Origin: Bugula neritina
Taxonomy: Eukaryota; Bryozoa; Gymnolaemata; Cheilostomatida; Bugulidae
Assembly (NCBI GenBank): GCA_964035545.1
Contig: OZ037768.1
Coordinates: 2,221,501 to 2,285,500 of the forward strand
Reading direction: 5' to 3'
Length of the DNA stretch: 64,000 nucleotides
Within the stretch, counting starts at the first letter, position 1. Every line of letters starts with the position of its first letter. The notes under the pieces are model-generated. The model ran no database searches. It was not told the DNA's origin and saw only the letters and a program-made list of their open reading frames with translations. Shown here piece after piece: positions 50,801 through 62,500 of the stretch. A program made the translations under genes and the position numbers.

Positions 50801-51713
50801 TACTAGGTGAGTGTAGTTATTATATTACTAGATGAGTGTAGTTATTATATTACTAGGTGAGTGTAGTTATTATATTACCAGGTGAGTGTAGTTATTATAT
50901 TACTAGGTGAGTATAGTTATTATATTACTAGGTGAGTATAGTTATTATATTACTAGATGAGTGTAGTTATTATATTACCAGGTGAGTGTAGTTATTATGT
51001 TACTAGGTGAGTGTAGTTATTATATTACTAGATGAGTGTAGTTATTATATTACTAGGTGAGTATAGTTATTATATTACCAGGTGAGTGTAGTTATTATAT
51101 TACCAGGTGGGTGTAGTTATTATATTACTAGATGAGTGTAGTTATTATATTACTAGGTGAGTGTAGTTATTATATTACTAGGTGAGTGTAGTTATTATAT
51201 TACTAGATGAGTGTAGTTATTATGTTACTAGGTGAGTGTAGTTATTATATTACTAGATGAGTTTAGTTATTATATTACCAGGTGAGTTGTTATTATATTA
51301 CTAGATGAGTGTAGTTATATTACTATATGATGTTGCAGACTGCAGCCACGCACCGAGTCTATACTCAAAGCTCTCTACTCTTGTAAGATCTGTAGCAGAG
51401 AAAGTCTGAAAAAGAAATGGATAGACAACCGTAATTGTAAGTTGTCTGCTTTGTTTATTCTGTAAATGCTGGATTTGTCTTCTCAACAAATTTTATTCAC
51501 TAATCTTACTTAGCTTGTGCAATTATAATTCATCATTTGAACGGATAGCATTTGGATAAGGAAAAAGTGACTCCAACATTAAATTTAGCTCAATCTTTCT
51601 TTCTTTCAGATTTGTTGAGTGAAATCTTGGAATGGTTACCAGAGTCGGAACACGATGAAGTCAAGTTAAAATGGCCACCAATTAAATTACCAGTTGCTGA
51701 AGAAGACACGTGA
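35822..51713 (+). CDS. DHX37: DEAH-box RNA helicase DHX37 (ribosome small-subunit biogenesis)
   Basis: DHX37 (yeast Dhr1) unwinds U3 snoRNA from pre-18S rRNA in the nucleolus. Exons: 35822-35902, 35990-36175, 36257-36360, 36944-37034, 37216-37390, 37640-37737, 38060-38208, 38496-38685, 39020-39133, 39394-39495, 39798-40005, 40178-40280, 40624-40738, 41153-41353, 41649-41773, 42930-43092, 43339-43408, 44189-44376, 44914-44976, 45321-45477, 45632-45752, 46298-46361, 46708-46825, 47318-47455, 47613-47781, 51339-51436, 51610-51713; 1164 aa, near the family length. The N-terminus is basic ([24 protein letters not shown]), followed by an acidic stretch. Core motifs: GETGSGKT (274-281), DEAH (371-374), SAT (407-409), [19 protein letters not shown] (666-673). 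Downstream are winged-helix/ratchet, OB-type and family C-terminal blocks ([48 protein letters not shown]). One intron is GC-AG and seven contain minisatellites. Confidence 0.97.
36752..36943 (+). repeat. 21-bp minisatellite abutting a DHX37 acceptor
   Basis: Nine copies of AAGTCTCATTACTTGATGTCT end exactly at the acceptor of exon 36944-37034. The final copy reads TTGATGTCTAG, so the array supplies the splice site. Confidence 0.93.
42020..42652 (+). repeat. 20-bp minisatellite inside a DHX37 intron
   Basis: About 31 copies of CTGTCACAGATAGATACTGA with very constant 20-bp spacing; variants are TTGATACTGA and TTGATGCTGA. It lies about 250 bp inside the intron and is not adjacent to either splice site. 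Confidence 0.95.
43100..43336 (+). repeat. 20-bp minisatellite filling a whole DHX37 intron
   Basis: The 246-bp intron 43093-43338 is almost entirely a 12-copy array of TTACTTGTGTTTACTCTGTA. It starts within ten bases of the donor and its last copy becomes the acceptor TTTACTCCAG. The word TTTACT also ends the upstream exon (AGTTTACTG). Confidence 0.93.
43845..44165 (+). repeat. 17-bp GT-rich minisatellite in DHX37 intron
   Basis: About 18 copies of TGTGTAGTGGTTGGTTG end 23 bp before the acceptor of exon 44189-44376. Confidence 0.92.
44374..44382 (+). other. GC donor (GC-AG intron) in DHX37
   Basis: Exon 44189-44376 ends TTAGAG and is followed by GCAAGC, not GT. Joining GAG to the exon at 44914 keeps phase 0 and gives [15 protein letters not shown]. 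No in-frame GT alternative is evident nearby. GC-AG introns are spliced by the major spliceosome. Confidence 0.75.
45753..46047 (+). repeat. 34-bp minisatellite starting at a DHX37 donor
   Basis: Eight to nine near-identical 34-bp units (TGTTGACAAGTGCTCTGTCT then GTCAGTACTCAGTG). The first partial unit begins within five bases of the donor of exon 45632-45752 (GCCAG|GTATCTGTGTG). Confidence 0.93.
46826..47168 (+). repeat. 22-24-bp minisatellite copied from a DHX37 donor
   Basis: About 15 degenerate units of the form GACTTAGAGGTCTGTGTGTG plus TTGT. The authentic junction of exon 46708-46825 reads GAGAG|GTCTGTGTGTGTGG, so the repeated TTAGAGGTCTGTGTG copies four exon bases and the donor. Variants carry AGCTCGGTG or AGATGTCGG in place of AGAGGTCTG. 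Confidence 0.88.
47782..51320 (+). repeat. 3.5-kb, 25-bp minisatellite of juxtaposed acceptor/donor motifs
   Basis: About 140 copies of a 25-bp unit begin at the first base of the intron after exon 47613-47781. The unit is GTGAGTGTAGTTATTATATT followed by ACCAG or ACTAG. The junction itself is GGGCCAG|GTGGGTGTAG. Each unit boundary therefore places an AT-rich tract plus YAG directly against GTGAGT, the layout of a recursive (zero-length exon) splice site. Variants alternate GGTGAG, GATGAG, GGTGAA and CCAG/CTAG, with higher-order blocks visible. Confidence 0.96.
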
Positions 51714-52527
51714 AGTCTCGTAAAATCTCGCAGTATTTTCTAACGTTGACTGTCAACTGCACATTGTTTAGAGATATTGTACTGTATTTATTAATCATAA
51801 ATAAATGTCTTCTTTCATTCTTATCTAGTCCTGCATTGACTAAACTGAAGGTATGTGAAGGAATTATTTTGTATCTCAACCATTCTTAGCAACATTCTGA
51901 TAGATATATTGTTTCTGATAGTCATCTGCGTCAGAAGTTGTTTTAAAAGCAGAGTTTGTTTCATTTCCTCGAGATTACCATTGAAAAGTTTGGTATCAGT
52001 TATTAAAAAGTAAAGTTTGTCATCACTCTGGCTATTTAACTACTCTTAAATCTTCATTTTACATGTCCATATTATGTACTCTGTTTTGTACATGTACATA
52101 TAATTCATTCTTGCACTCTAGTTACGCTACTAGTTGGAATATATTCTTGTTTGCGTTGTATCAAAGAATCCATGTTATTATATAAACTATGTTGCAATAA
52201 TATATATTTAGTGGATTTGTTGAAATAGCCAAAAAGAATTTATTTTGCTCATTTCTATCTCAAATTTAATGAAACCCTTAACAGCCTGCAGGCACATGCT
52301 TGTAGTACTCTCTGTTATCAGTGTGGAACTGTGCACATGTAGTCCATATGTCACCTGCACCATGGCCGTCACCTGCATCATGGCCGTATGCCAAGTACGC
52401 TGGCCTTGAACTGCCGTGATAAGAGTGAAAGTATGAATGATTACCTGTTAGCATTATCAACTGTGTATATATACTACAAGAGCATTAATTCCATTTCTTT
52501 GGTGCCAAAAGTTGTGTCATTTGAAAG
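51714..52527. other. intergenic, DHX37 3' UTR and promoter of next gene
   Basis: AT-rich 0.8 kb. An AATAAA at 51800-51805, 87 bp after the DHX37 stop, is the likely polyadenylation signal. A CACCTGCAYCATGGCCGT motif is repeated near 52349-52387. Nothing else was recognised. Confidence 0.5.
51800..51805 (+). promoter_or_regulatory. candidate DHX37 polyadenylation signal
   Basis: First AATAAA after the DHX37 stop codon (87 bp downstream). Confidence 0.6.
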
Positions 52528-55500
52528 ATGTCTGTAAAGTGGAATATCACTGCGGCTGTTTTTCTCGCTCTGCTAGTCCAGGTATGTGTAATGGAACATT
52601 AGGTTGAGAAATGTTTCCTTTACTTTTAAGTTTTGTAAGAATTGCATCTTTAAAAATTTGTTCCCTGTTTTAGAGTATTATTCATGTGATACTCAAATGA
52701 ACTACCAACTTTTGTATCTAGTGCCAATGTTGCAGCTTTACTCAAGTTGGGAATTATGTTGTATTTGAAACTCTTGGGTTGCCCAATAATCACCAAGAAA
52801 CCTATGCAACAAGCGGTTGACTTGAAATTGAAGTAAAATACTATTGACTTATTTAAAAACTAAGCTATCACAATGGTATGATAAAAGGTTTAGGGAGCCC
52901 ACCATGGTTCATGGGTAAGAGATGATAGTATTGCATATGGTGTGTTATACTAGTGGGTTGAACCCCAACAAGGCTTTTGGTGTGTAGGCAAGATTATCTA
53001 GGCATACTAGTTTCAGTGTCACTTGGGAACTATCAAGCCATGTTATCAACATGGCAAAATCTATAGCCTTTAGTTCTTACACTGTGTCTGTTAATACTTG
53101 TTTGTATGAGATCAATGCCCTGGTTTTTGTTTCAGACTCCTGGAGGGGAAGCCAACACTCCCCAACTTGGCAGTGTGGCAAGGTTTGTTCAGTACTGACA
53201 TGTAACTCGTACTTGGAGGCAAGGCACTCTCTGTAGTTTATTTAAACGTGTCAACGTGTCATACCAGTCTATCTACATTCTACACCAATAGAAATACTTA
53301 CTAGGTTTTTGATCGATATGCCCAATCAAATTTGTCTATTTAATTACTGCAGTATATGGGATAGTGTCTATAAACTTGCGTGAGTGTATATGCTGAAAAA
53401 TTGGCTGTGTTTTTAATCATAAATTGTGTGATTTCAGTTATCAAGCTGAAATATTAGAACTGAAGAAGAATCAAAGTGAAGATGGGAAAGAGATAAAGCG
53501 TCTTGAGGCGGTTGTTAAGAGTCTTCGACTGGCGTATTATGAGAGTCAGATGAACTTTTCTACATACAAGTAAATAAACCCTGCAGTAGATTAGCAGCAC
53601 ATCTAGAAATCTCAACCACAAACCCTATTATGCTTGGTAATTGCTAGATGCAGCACTATGTGTGATGTCACTGAGTGTAATGTTTGTATAGACATCATTA
53701 TCAGGACTCTTTACGGGCCCTACCCGCTGCACTCAATGATCCCAAACTTTGTGCTGCATTCTCATTTTCCTCAGTTGATGATATTTTAACTTGCAAAATT
53801 CCAGCGTATTTACCAGTGTAAAGTAGTGTGGATAAGTGTTGTCTTATCAATTATGCAAATAATTTTGATTCTGTGAAATTATTTTATTCTTGAAAAATAT
53901 TGCTTTCTAAGCCAAGTCTTATTTTATTAGTTGTGTTAGAAAAGCTTAGCTGACTATATTTTTTGCAAAATACAAAATATGCAAATATGTCAAAGGAGTA
54001 ACGCAAAATACAAAAATACAAAGTCAAAACAGCTGTGTGTGACCTGACAGCGCCTATTAATTTCATAGAATATAATTTATACTATTTGTTGTTTAGCTGG
54101 TTTTAATTGTATAAGTTTATAATTCAGGGCTATTTTAAGGGAAAACCATAATTTGCCTTTCATTGCTGCCAGTAATTTTTAGATTATAGGCATTCTTCAA
54201 GGTACAATAATTAAAAAAGGTTTTAGAATACAAGATAAGTTTTAGATTTTTAAATGGAGGTATACCACAAAAAACTGACTTGTAGGGCAAATGCTGAAGC
54301 CTTGGAGCAGAGGCTAGTTGATCAGATAGATACTCAAGCTAAGCTCTATCAACAACTACAAGTTTCTTCAAATCGGACACACGATAGACTGGAGGTAATG
54401 ATAGCAGACTACACTAAATGTACATCTTATCTCGTGTCACTCGTACAGAAAGTCAATCAGAAGACCTCAGAGGTAAATGGTAGTCATTTTGTTCAGCTTT
54501 ATTCAATCAAAAACTTCAATTTTCTGTCATTGTTTTAACGAGAAAAAGCACTTTCAACCAATAACTTGGTTATCAAATGTCCTTGTGCTTAACATTGTCG
54601 ATTACGTCATATATGTCTATTATCTATAACAAATGTGTTTGCTTACGCAGCCTAATACGTAAATGTGCAGACGCACTTTGTCGGTATTGATATTGATAAG
54701 CCATATGTTCACACTCAACTCTTCTAGATATCTCCTGAAACTTCCGTTCACCTGTACTTATAACAATGTTGAGCATTGCCACGATTGGCTAAGTCACAAA
54801 TCACGATTCAAGTCATCACTTATGGTGTCAACTCAGATAGTGTACTCATGAACATATTTTATTTCTCTCAAAATTGTCCTGTTAAAGTACTTATTTGCGG
54901 TTTGTTAAACCAACTTAACAAATCACGAGACATATTCTACATTCGTAGTAGCACTTGAAGGTTTCCTTATAAAGATGTGAACATACTTGCCACACATTTT
55001 CTATAACTATTAATTAATTTTAGCTACAGAAATAGGAAATAGAGATTTATTTTCTTAGACATGGCCATGAGTAAGTTTATAAGCCCTAGTATTTGATATT
55101 TGATTTTGTAAAAAACTTTACTCAAAAAATATTTTCAAGGTAACAGCACTAAATGCAACACTGGAGTCAAGCAGGCAGAAACTGGCAGCCTGCCAAAATC
55201 AAAATGTCACCTCACTAGTGTCCAATAAAAGCTCTCTTCAACAATGTCAAGCTGACTTACTCCAGAAAGAGGCTGACCTTGCGAATGTCACTCAACAGTT
55301 GTCTGCGGCGAAAGCTGTTCATATATACCGGCTTCTATTCAGCACCAAGCAAAAGTTTAAAGACCTGCAGGTAAGAGGTTGCATCTACAAACTTAGAGAA
55401 ATATTACCTGCTCACAGTTGGTATGCAATGATAATATAGTTTCTATATTGCTAGACAGTGCATAAGAACTGTACAGACAAGCTACAATTAGCAAGAGATG

Positions 55501-58500
55501 ACAACTCATCAATCCGAAGTAATCTGAGTGACTGCGAGAGTGAGCGAGACAGGTGTGTGCTGAAATCTCTGCCATCTTGTCAACAGGATTACAACACACA
55601 GAAAACTAAAACTGACACGTGCCAAGTCGCTCTGAGTACCTGTGAAACTGAAGTTAGTAAATAAAATTGACTCTACTAGAATGATAGTTGATTGTTTGAT
55701 TTTTATTACAAATTATTAAACTTTAAACCCTAGACTTGTGGGGGGAGTAGTCTAACTACTGTGTTCTCTTTATGTGCAGCTAATGTTTATTTCTATAGCA
55801 CTTGTTACTTCTTTAATTACCGTTTACTCTTAAATTTACATAATTTGCATTTTCTCCTTATTTCAGTAAAGTTATATTTTGAAGTTACCTTCTCATTTAG
55901 TCACAGCTGTAAGTGGTAGCACTGTTCTATCCCACTCCTCTATTGCTAACAATTTCTAAATTGTTGAAAAAACTCGAGCATTTTATGAGGCCTAACATAA
56001 CTAGTCTAGTATATATACTAAGATCAAATGCTATTATCATTTTGACAATGATGTCTTCGAACGTTATTGTATTTGTTTTAGTTGTTATATGAAGTTGGAT
56101 GTTTTTTTTTTAAATTTATTATGACGTTGTAGAAAGCTGTAAACACAAACATCACAGCGGGCTTGAATCACACTGTCTTAGTAATTCAGGGGGACCTCAG
56201 CAAATGTCAAGGCAATATTACTCAGTTATTGCAGCTCACAGCACTGCGAGATGATGAAATTGACAAGTGTAAGAATGAGACAAAATCTTGTGATACAGAA
56301 TTGCAAGAAAAGGTGCGACAGCTTGGCAGCGCTAAGGTCACAGCAGCTGACTATAAGAGATGTCAGTCAAAGGTTGTGACCTTGAATAAACAGCTTTTTG
56401 AACCAAGAGGTAAGAAAATGCTGTTATGTTATCATATATGTATATATAAAGCTGTAATATATGCATGCAGTGTTACGTGTGCTCATTATCAGCTTTATGT
56501 ACTGCATGTGAATATAGTAATCAATTCTACAAGTTTGAACTACAAGCCTGAATGCAATGTAAGCGCTAAAGGTGAAAATATGATTGGATAATTTTTTGCT
56601 TAGGAGTTTTCTTTTCTCCAGGTAACAAATGCACAAGATGCAATGTTGAAATTACTATTTTCATTGTTTACTCAATGGTTGTTTTTGCAGCTATATAAAA
56701 ATGTGAAAAATATAATTTTGCAAACTTTGAGTGGAATTTTGAGAAACAAAGTTCTAGCTATTAGTTATAATTGTGTAACATTACTTTACAATGTAGAATT
56801 TCTGCCAATATTATTTTTTATGTTCTTTATAAGGTTATGAATTGCAATAGCTTGTGTCCTGAACACAGCACAACTCTTAAGAATTATTTTGTGTCTTTTT
56901 GCAACTTTGTTATTTTCTTTGATATAAGATTAGTGTCAAAAACATTAATAAGCTAAAGTATTGCCTGCTTGCATTACAAACTGCAAGATTTTTTATTATC
57001 TATTCAATAGTTTTGAAAGATTGTGCTGAATGGGGGTCACACAATGTTTCCAGTGGTTATTACTTCATAGACTTAGATGGAGCTACACCAGTGCAGGTGT
57101 ACTGTGACTTTAATGGCAAGAGTACTATTACCATTGTATGTTTCTCACCACACTTGTCTTAAATTCAGTAAATTAGGTTTGTTATGATATGTGTATGTCA
57201 ATTCTAATGTTCTTCAACAACTAACATAAAATAGACTGGCAGTTTGTTTGATGTAAGAGTTTTATAATTATCTGTTGATTCATATTAGTTCCTTGAATAG
57301 AGGATAACTCCCATATGCTTTGATGGAAGCACAATGTTATAATGTTTCAAATGATATCTACTCACCATTTAAATTAGATGTAGAAATTACTAGACACTAT
57401 CTACACTTTCACTAACGCTGGCAAGAGGAGCTCCAACTACTATATGTTGAATAATATCAAAATATGAGATGCAATTATAGAAAATGATTTCAGGTGAAAC
57501 CTCAACCTCAGGCTCAGTTGATAGACGCTCAAGGCCCAAGAAAGTGTGAATCGGTGTATAAGTACGGTGTTGCTAAGCCACTCAAAAGAACACGAGACGA
57601 TGATGATGACAAGAAAAAAAAACCAAAGTATTTTCAGATGTTTTCTAATCTCTTAGTGCAGATAAATAGAAGATAAGTTGCGCAAATTCTGAACTAAGAA
57701 GTATTCATGTCAAAATCTCTTCGATTCGTGTTTAATTTGTAGGCGCATGCAATCACTCTAATACATGCATGCATATATGTCATGATGTAAGAATGCGTGT
57801 GCCATTTGTTATGTTCCTGCTGTAGTATTCATCTTTGTTTTTTAAAGTATACATTTCTGCAGCTACAAAAAAAATTATGATTGGAAACTCTTCTTGACAC
57901 CATTTATTTGATGGTGTCAGGAAAAAGTTTGAACTCATGACCTAAAGCTTTGTAAGCCAGTTCTCTAGCCACTAGACGACTATTTTTATACTATAGTCTG
58001 CTATGGATGTTTCAGGAAAAATGGTTATTGCTATGGGAAAAGTATTACCTACGGATTGAGTGAAAGTCAATTAAAGAAACTCAAAGCTGTTAGCAAGTCT
58101 TGCAAACAGACTATTTCCTGGGACTGTTACAGCCAAGAGATGCTTACTGTCTTCTTGCAGGTAAACAAGCAGTATAGATAAGTGTCGGAGTTTAATGAAT
58201 GATGTTAGGGTCATAATAAAAATTATATATAATTGCTATCAACACATATTGGCAGAAATACACAATGTATAAGAAAGCAGACAACTTCTTTCAGTACGTC
58301 AATAAATAGACTAAATGGTGGCATTTGCTACACAGTAATAAGTAAAAAGCAGCAAAATTTTAAAAGTTAAATTACAGAACTTCATAGAAGTTTAAGAATT
58401 TCGCTAATAATAGCCTCATGCAGTGTGCAACTTGGAAATATCACAAGACAACTTTATTTAAACAGTGCTCTGCATCAATAAGTTTTCTCAGATTGTGAAG

Positions 58501-58915
58501 CTAAACGTGCCGACACAACTTAGATAACCAAATATACTTTTGAGCCCATTGTGTTGATATTTCAAGTTGTACAAACAATGTAATTATTCTCATTGATTTT
58601 ATAAATTCAATTAATTAACTTTGTTTCAATAGAATAACTATTATTGTTTGCCTTCTGCAGTCCAAGACTAACCAATCACAGCCCTTCTACTATTCATATC
58701 ACGATGGTGGACCCTCCAAGTGTGATTGCTCCAAGACCGGCTCTTGTCTCAAAAAGAAAGTCTGCAACTGTGTGGCAAATCAGAAGAAATGGCTCCATGA
58801 TGACATCACAATAACCTCTATGGCTGATTTGCCTCTCACAAAGGTCGCATTCGGAGATGTCGATGATTCCAGAGAAAAGGGAAAAGTTAGAGTTGGAGAT
58901 CTTGTTTGCATGTAG
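52528..58915 (+). CDS. secreted coiled-coil protein with CNTNAP-like fibrinogen-related C-terminus
   Basis: Exons: 52528-52581, 53136-53182, 53438-53569, 54286-54472, 55140-55370, 55455-55652, 56133-56409, 57011-57135, 57494-57627, 58016-58160, 58661-58915; 594 aa, all phases consistent. Residues 1-18 form a signal peptide (ITAAVFLALLVQ). About 34-375 is a long heptad-rich, Gln/Lys/Glu-rich coiled coil with regularly placed cysteines (CQNQN, QQCQADL, SDCESERDRC, LSTCETE, DLSKCQG, IDKCKNE) and many N-x-S/T sites, suggesting a disulfide-linked glycosylated rod. About 378-594 resembles the fibrinogen-like module of neurexin-IV/CNTNAP proteins: SGYYFIDLDG, VQVYCDFNG, then GGPSKCDC, CNCVANQKKWLHDD and a VGDLVCM end. 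A Pro/Gln plus KKKK insert sits at 418-462. No transmembrane helix is present. An extracellular-matrix or recognition role is inferred; I do not recognise a named orthologue. Confidence 0.85.
52897..53040 (+). mobile_element. tRNA-derived SINE-like element (intronic)
   Basis: A Pol III A-box-like stretch TGGTTCATGGGTAAGA (52905-52920) is followed 34 bp later by a B-box-like GGGTTGAACCC (52955-52965), the spacing of a tRNA promoter. The region continues into a non-tRNA tail. The tRNA part cannot form a clean cloverleaf, so it is a SINE head, not a functional tRNA. Its ends are uncertain. Confidence 0.55.
57895..57990 (-). mobile_element. tRNA-derived SINE-like element, minus strand
   Basis: On the minus strand an A-box-like TAGTGGCTAGAGAACTGG (57974-57957) precedes a B-box-like GAGTTCAAACT (57936-57926) at tRNA-like spacing. 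It is followed by CCTGACACCATCAAATAAAT. It lies in an intron of the coiled-coil gene, in the opposite orientation. It differs in sequence from the element at 52897, so it is a separate family or strongly diverged. Confidence 0.5.
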
Positions 58916-59561
58916 TTTTTTAGTTTTATTATAATACAACTAAAAACTTTAAAAAAATAAAAGTTTCATCTAAACAATTCTTGCAATTTAAGTTTATTTA
59001 TTGTGAAGCATTTGCTTTTATACAACTGAAGCTATTTTTTTAAGAGCTTTTTAGGAATGTTGCTTTATATAGCTTTTGACAACAGTTTTTAAATTAAGAG
59101 ATAATTTTAATCAGTCAAGTTTAGGTGAAAGTTGGATGGTTGTTATGAACGAGATTGTAATAATTGCATTGCAGTTAATAGAATATGAAGACCCCTTTAT
59201 AATATTATGCAGATAATATTCATCCTATTAAGGAGTTGTGCTCTATTTTGACTGCAATCGAGTGAAGATCACTGATACTACCACGCTTGTTATATTTATA
59301 ATCTATAGAGTACAAACTTGTAAGACCTAGAGAGTATTTATGAAGATAAAGTTAATTTAAACTATGGTTTTTTGCTTAATCTGATCAATAGTTGTCAATA
59401 AAAAAATCTATGCTTAGCAATCAGGGCTCTAGGCTAATAATAATAATAAAATATATTATAATAACACGCAACATCTTTGTTACGCAAGTGTAAACTGGAG
59501 TTGTCTGTTTTATATAGCGTTTGCTTCACGAAAATTTTAATACATATAGAAAAATTTCAAG
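58916..59561. other. intergenic between coiled-coil gene and RPP30
   Basis: AT-rich 0.65 kb holding the 3' UTR of the upstream gene (AATAAA at 58956-58961) and the RPP30 promoter region. No gene seen. Confidence 0.5.
58956..58961 (+). promoter_or_regulatory. candidate polyadenylation signal of coiled-coil gene
   Basis: AATAAA 41 bp after the stop codon at 58913-58915. Confidence 0.6.
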
Positions 59562-62500
59562 ATGTCAGCCCCCTGTGATTTGCGTGCCTCTGTAGCTTCT
59601 AATAAAATATTCCCTGAAGACTACATACTGCAAGCAATAAAATGTACGGTAGTTTACTGTAAATATTAATACTAGTTAATTCAGACGATAAAGCTATTCT
59701 TATTGATATTTATTGTAATTTAGGCTTAAAGCTAAAATGATAGTCAATTTTCATTCCAACTTCAGCTTGAACTTCAAGTTCAAACTGAAACTCAAACTGT
59801 ATGGGTAATTGATGAGCTAGGATTTTAGTCAATGGTAATTAATAGTAAAGATTTATCATTGATTCTGCTTGTTATTGTATTGCAAATATAGTATAATTTA
59901 TATTGATATTATAATAAAATTAAATATAACAACTCATTTAATTGTAGTCGTAGACTGAGATTGAGATTTTGAATATTAGAATTATATTCAATATAATAAA
60001 AATGATAAAACTCAAACTGTAATGTATAGCTACTAGTCAGTATTATAGTGTATGTGGTGTGATATGATAATAATTAGAGCTGCAATTCTTAATTCTTAGT
60101 TTTTCAGCAATTTTGTACAATGATCTGTAGTTAATGAATATTTGTCAGTAGAGTAAATACTTAATTTGCTTTGTTCAATGGAGTTGTGTATTTTTATTGG
60201 CTAAAATAGATATTGTAATTTTTAGAAATCTGCCTTAGTTGCTCTAATTGAAAATTGTATCACTTGATTACTTGTATGATAGTAGGATACAAGACTATAG
60301 CAGTAGACCAAACAATCACCCTAGCACAACTCGAGAAAGTACCTGGAACATTTCGGTTTCCTGTCATTCAAGCACCACAGTCTTTTCTTGACAAACTTTC
60401 CAAGGTATGACAAGTATATACTCACTGTCAGACACAACATGTGTGCTTAAAGATAGGCATATATATCTTACTTCTGTGTTTAAGGGACATAGTTTCCAAT
60501 TATGTAACTGTTATGGATTTGCTATTATCGCATTTTATTATAATAGAAGATTTTGCTCATTGTAATTGCTTCTTTTATTTCAGCTAGAGGGTGGGTCATC
60601 CGTGAAGATACTTTCTAGAGTAACTGTAGAATATTCCACACAAACTCGGTTCTCCAAACAGGTGAGTATAAGTAGATACTTGATCGTGAAAATATCTCGG
60701 CACATCATTTCTGAACTCTGCGACATGGCAAAACTTCTGTCTTTTTTACGTCAAAATTGCTCCTTAAAATATGCTGTAGAGCTTGTCAATTCAAATCAGT
60801 TATAAATAAATTGAGCATGCAAAAAATGAATTTTCAATGGTTTGTGTTTGGTTATTTAAATTAGAATTCTAAAATGTTGAGACTCTTTAGCTGTATGTTT
60901 CCCTTCTCACACTGTTGTGTGTGTAAAAGCACTGTGTGCCTATACACATTATAATCAAATATTTGACTAATGCATGTATTTTCCACTGCTTAGATAAAGT
61001 CAGCCCTTGAGAAGTTTGATATTGTAGCGGCTCGGCCACAAGATGACAAGGCACTGGATGTAAGTCTCTTATCATTCTAATTCTTACTGGTGTTGTGAAA
61101 TTTACTGGTACTGGCAAATTGATAACTGCTAAATATTTTAGAAACTGCTTGATGAAGAAATTGACATAATATCTTTGGATGGGAGCCTAAAGTCTGTATA
61201 TTTTCTGAAGAAAGAGTTGATTAAAAAGGTATAAATAACTTTTAAGTATTTTATTAGTTTCCTTGTTGAAATGAAAGATAGTACAAATGAAGTTGCGGTG
61301 CTGCACATTGTTCAGTTGTGATGTTTTAGAATCTACATCTGGTAATTTTGTGACCTTGCTTTTGTTTTCATACAATATTAAGCGTACACATTGAGGAGCA
61401 CTGTAAATATATTAATTAGAAATTTGACAATTCACGAATCTTCAAGTTATTGAACTGCTTTAGAATGTTATTAGGAAAGTAAAGCTGTGAAATCATTTTA
61501 TTTAGTTGTTCGAATTGATAGGTTGTATTCAGACCGTTATTAATTACTCATTGATTGACTTGAGTGACCTTGAACTACCTCTGTCACTAAGTTTATATCA
61601 ACTTGCTAGTAAAGTCGTTTATGCAAAATATTCCCCGTCCATATCAAGCACATTATTTATTATTTATTGTTTTTAAATTAAAGCTCTACAGTATACAGTA
61701 TATTATATTTATAATTTTGAAATTTTACAGGTGATGGTTAAAGATCTAGTATTTGAGTTGGAGTATGCACCCTGTGTTAGTGATAGCTCTGTTATGAGAA
61801 ATACCATTCAACTCGCCCAAGACTTGCTAACATTTTGCAAGGGAAAGGTAATCAATTAATTAATGAGATTACAAATATTTTAGAGTTATTCACTCATAGT
61901 ATTCTGATAGCTTGTATTATCTTTTGCATCCTTGTGTTAGTGAAAAACCCACATAATATTTATTGTTTTAGAATCTCATATTATCCAGTGGACACAGCAA
62001 TGTAAGTAACTAATCTACAAGTAGCTTTACAATCAACTCTATTAATATTACCAGCAGAGTTGTAATGTAGATTATAGATAATACGTATCAGCTGATTATC
62101 TTTAGTATCTCATGACAATACTGCAATATATTGCTGTAACTATTTATGGGGCTTACTCTAAACTAATACTATAGTGTCAATATCCTCTTCTTTCACTGTT
62201 TTATGCTCGTCTCTCTATCTTTCTCCTGATAAAGTAATGACCTGCGTTAGGTTGAATTCAATAAAAGACTGAGATTACTACTATGGAGGCTTTTTTTAGT
62301 AAAGGGCAGCTAACTCCCTAATAAGATTCTCTGTGTGTTTGGTATCATGTGTTTACAAGCAAATGTTATAAATACCATTCTATTGTCTGAGTATAGTAAT
62401 TGAAATTTAGTGACACTAACTCTGCTCCATCTAAAATCTTACTGTAGAGAAATGGACACTCATTAAAAATACCTACCCCTCATATTATTGTTTATCAGCA

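Noticed and set aside
47782-51320. CRISPR-like or centromeric satellite array
   Set aside because: There are no unique spacers, the units are directly contiguous, and the array lies precisely inside a DHX37 intron.
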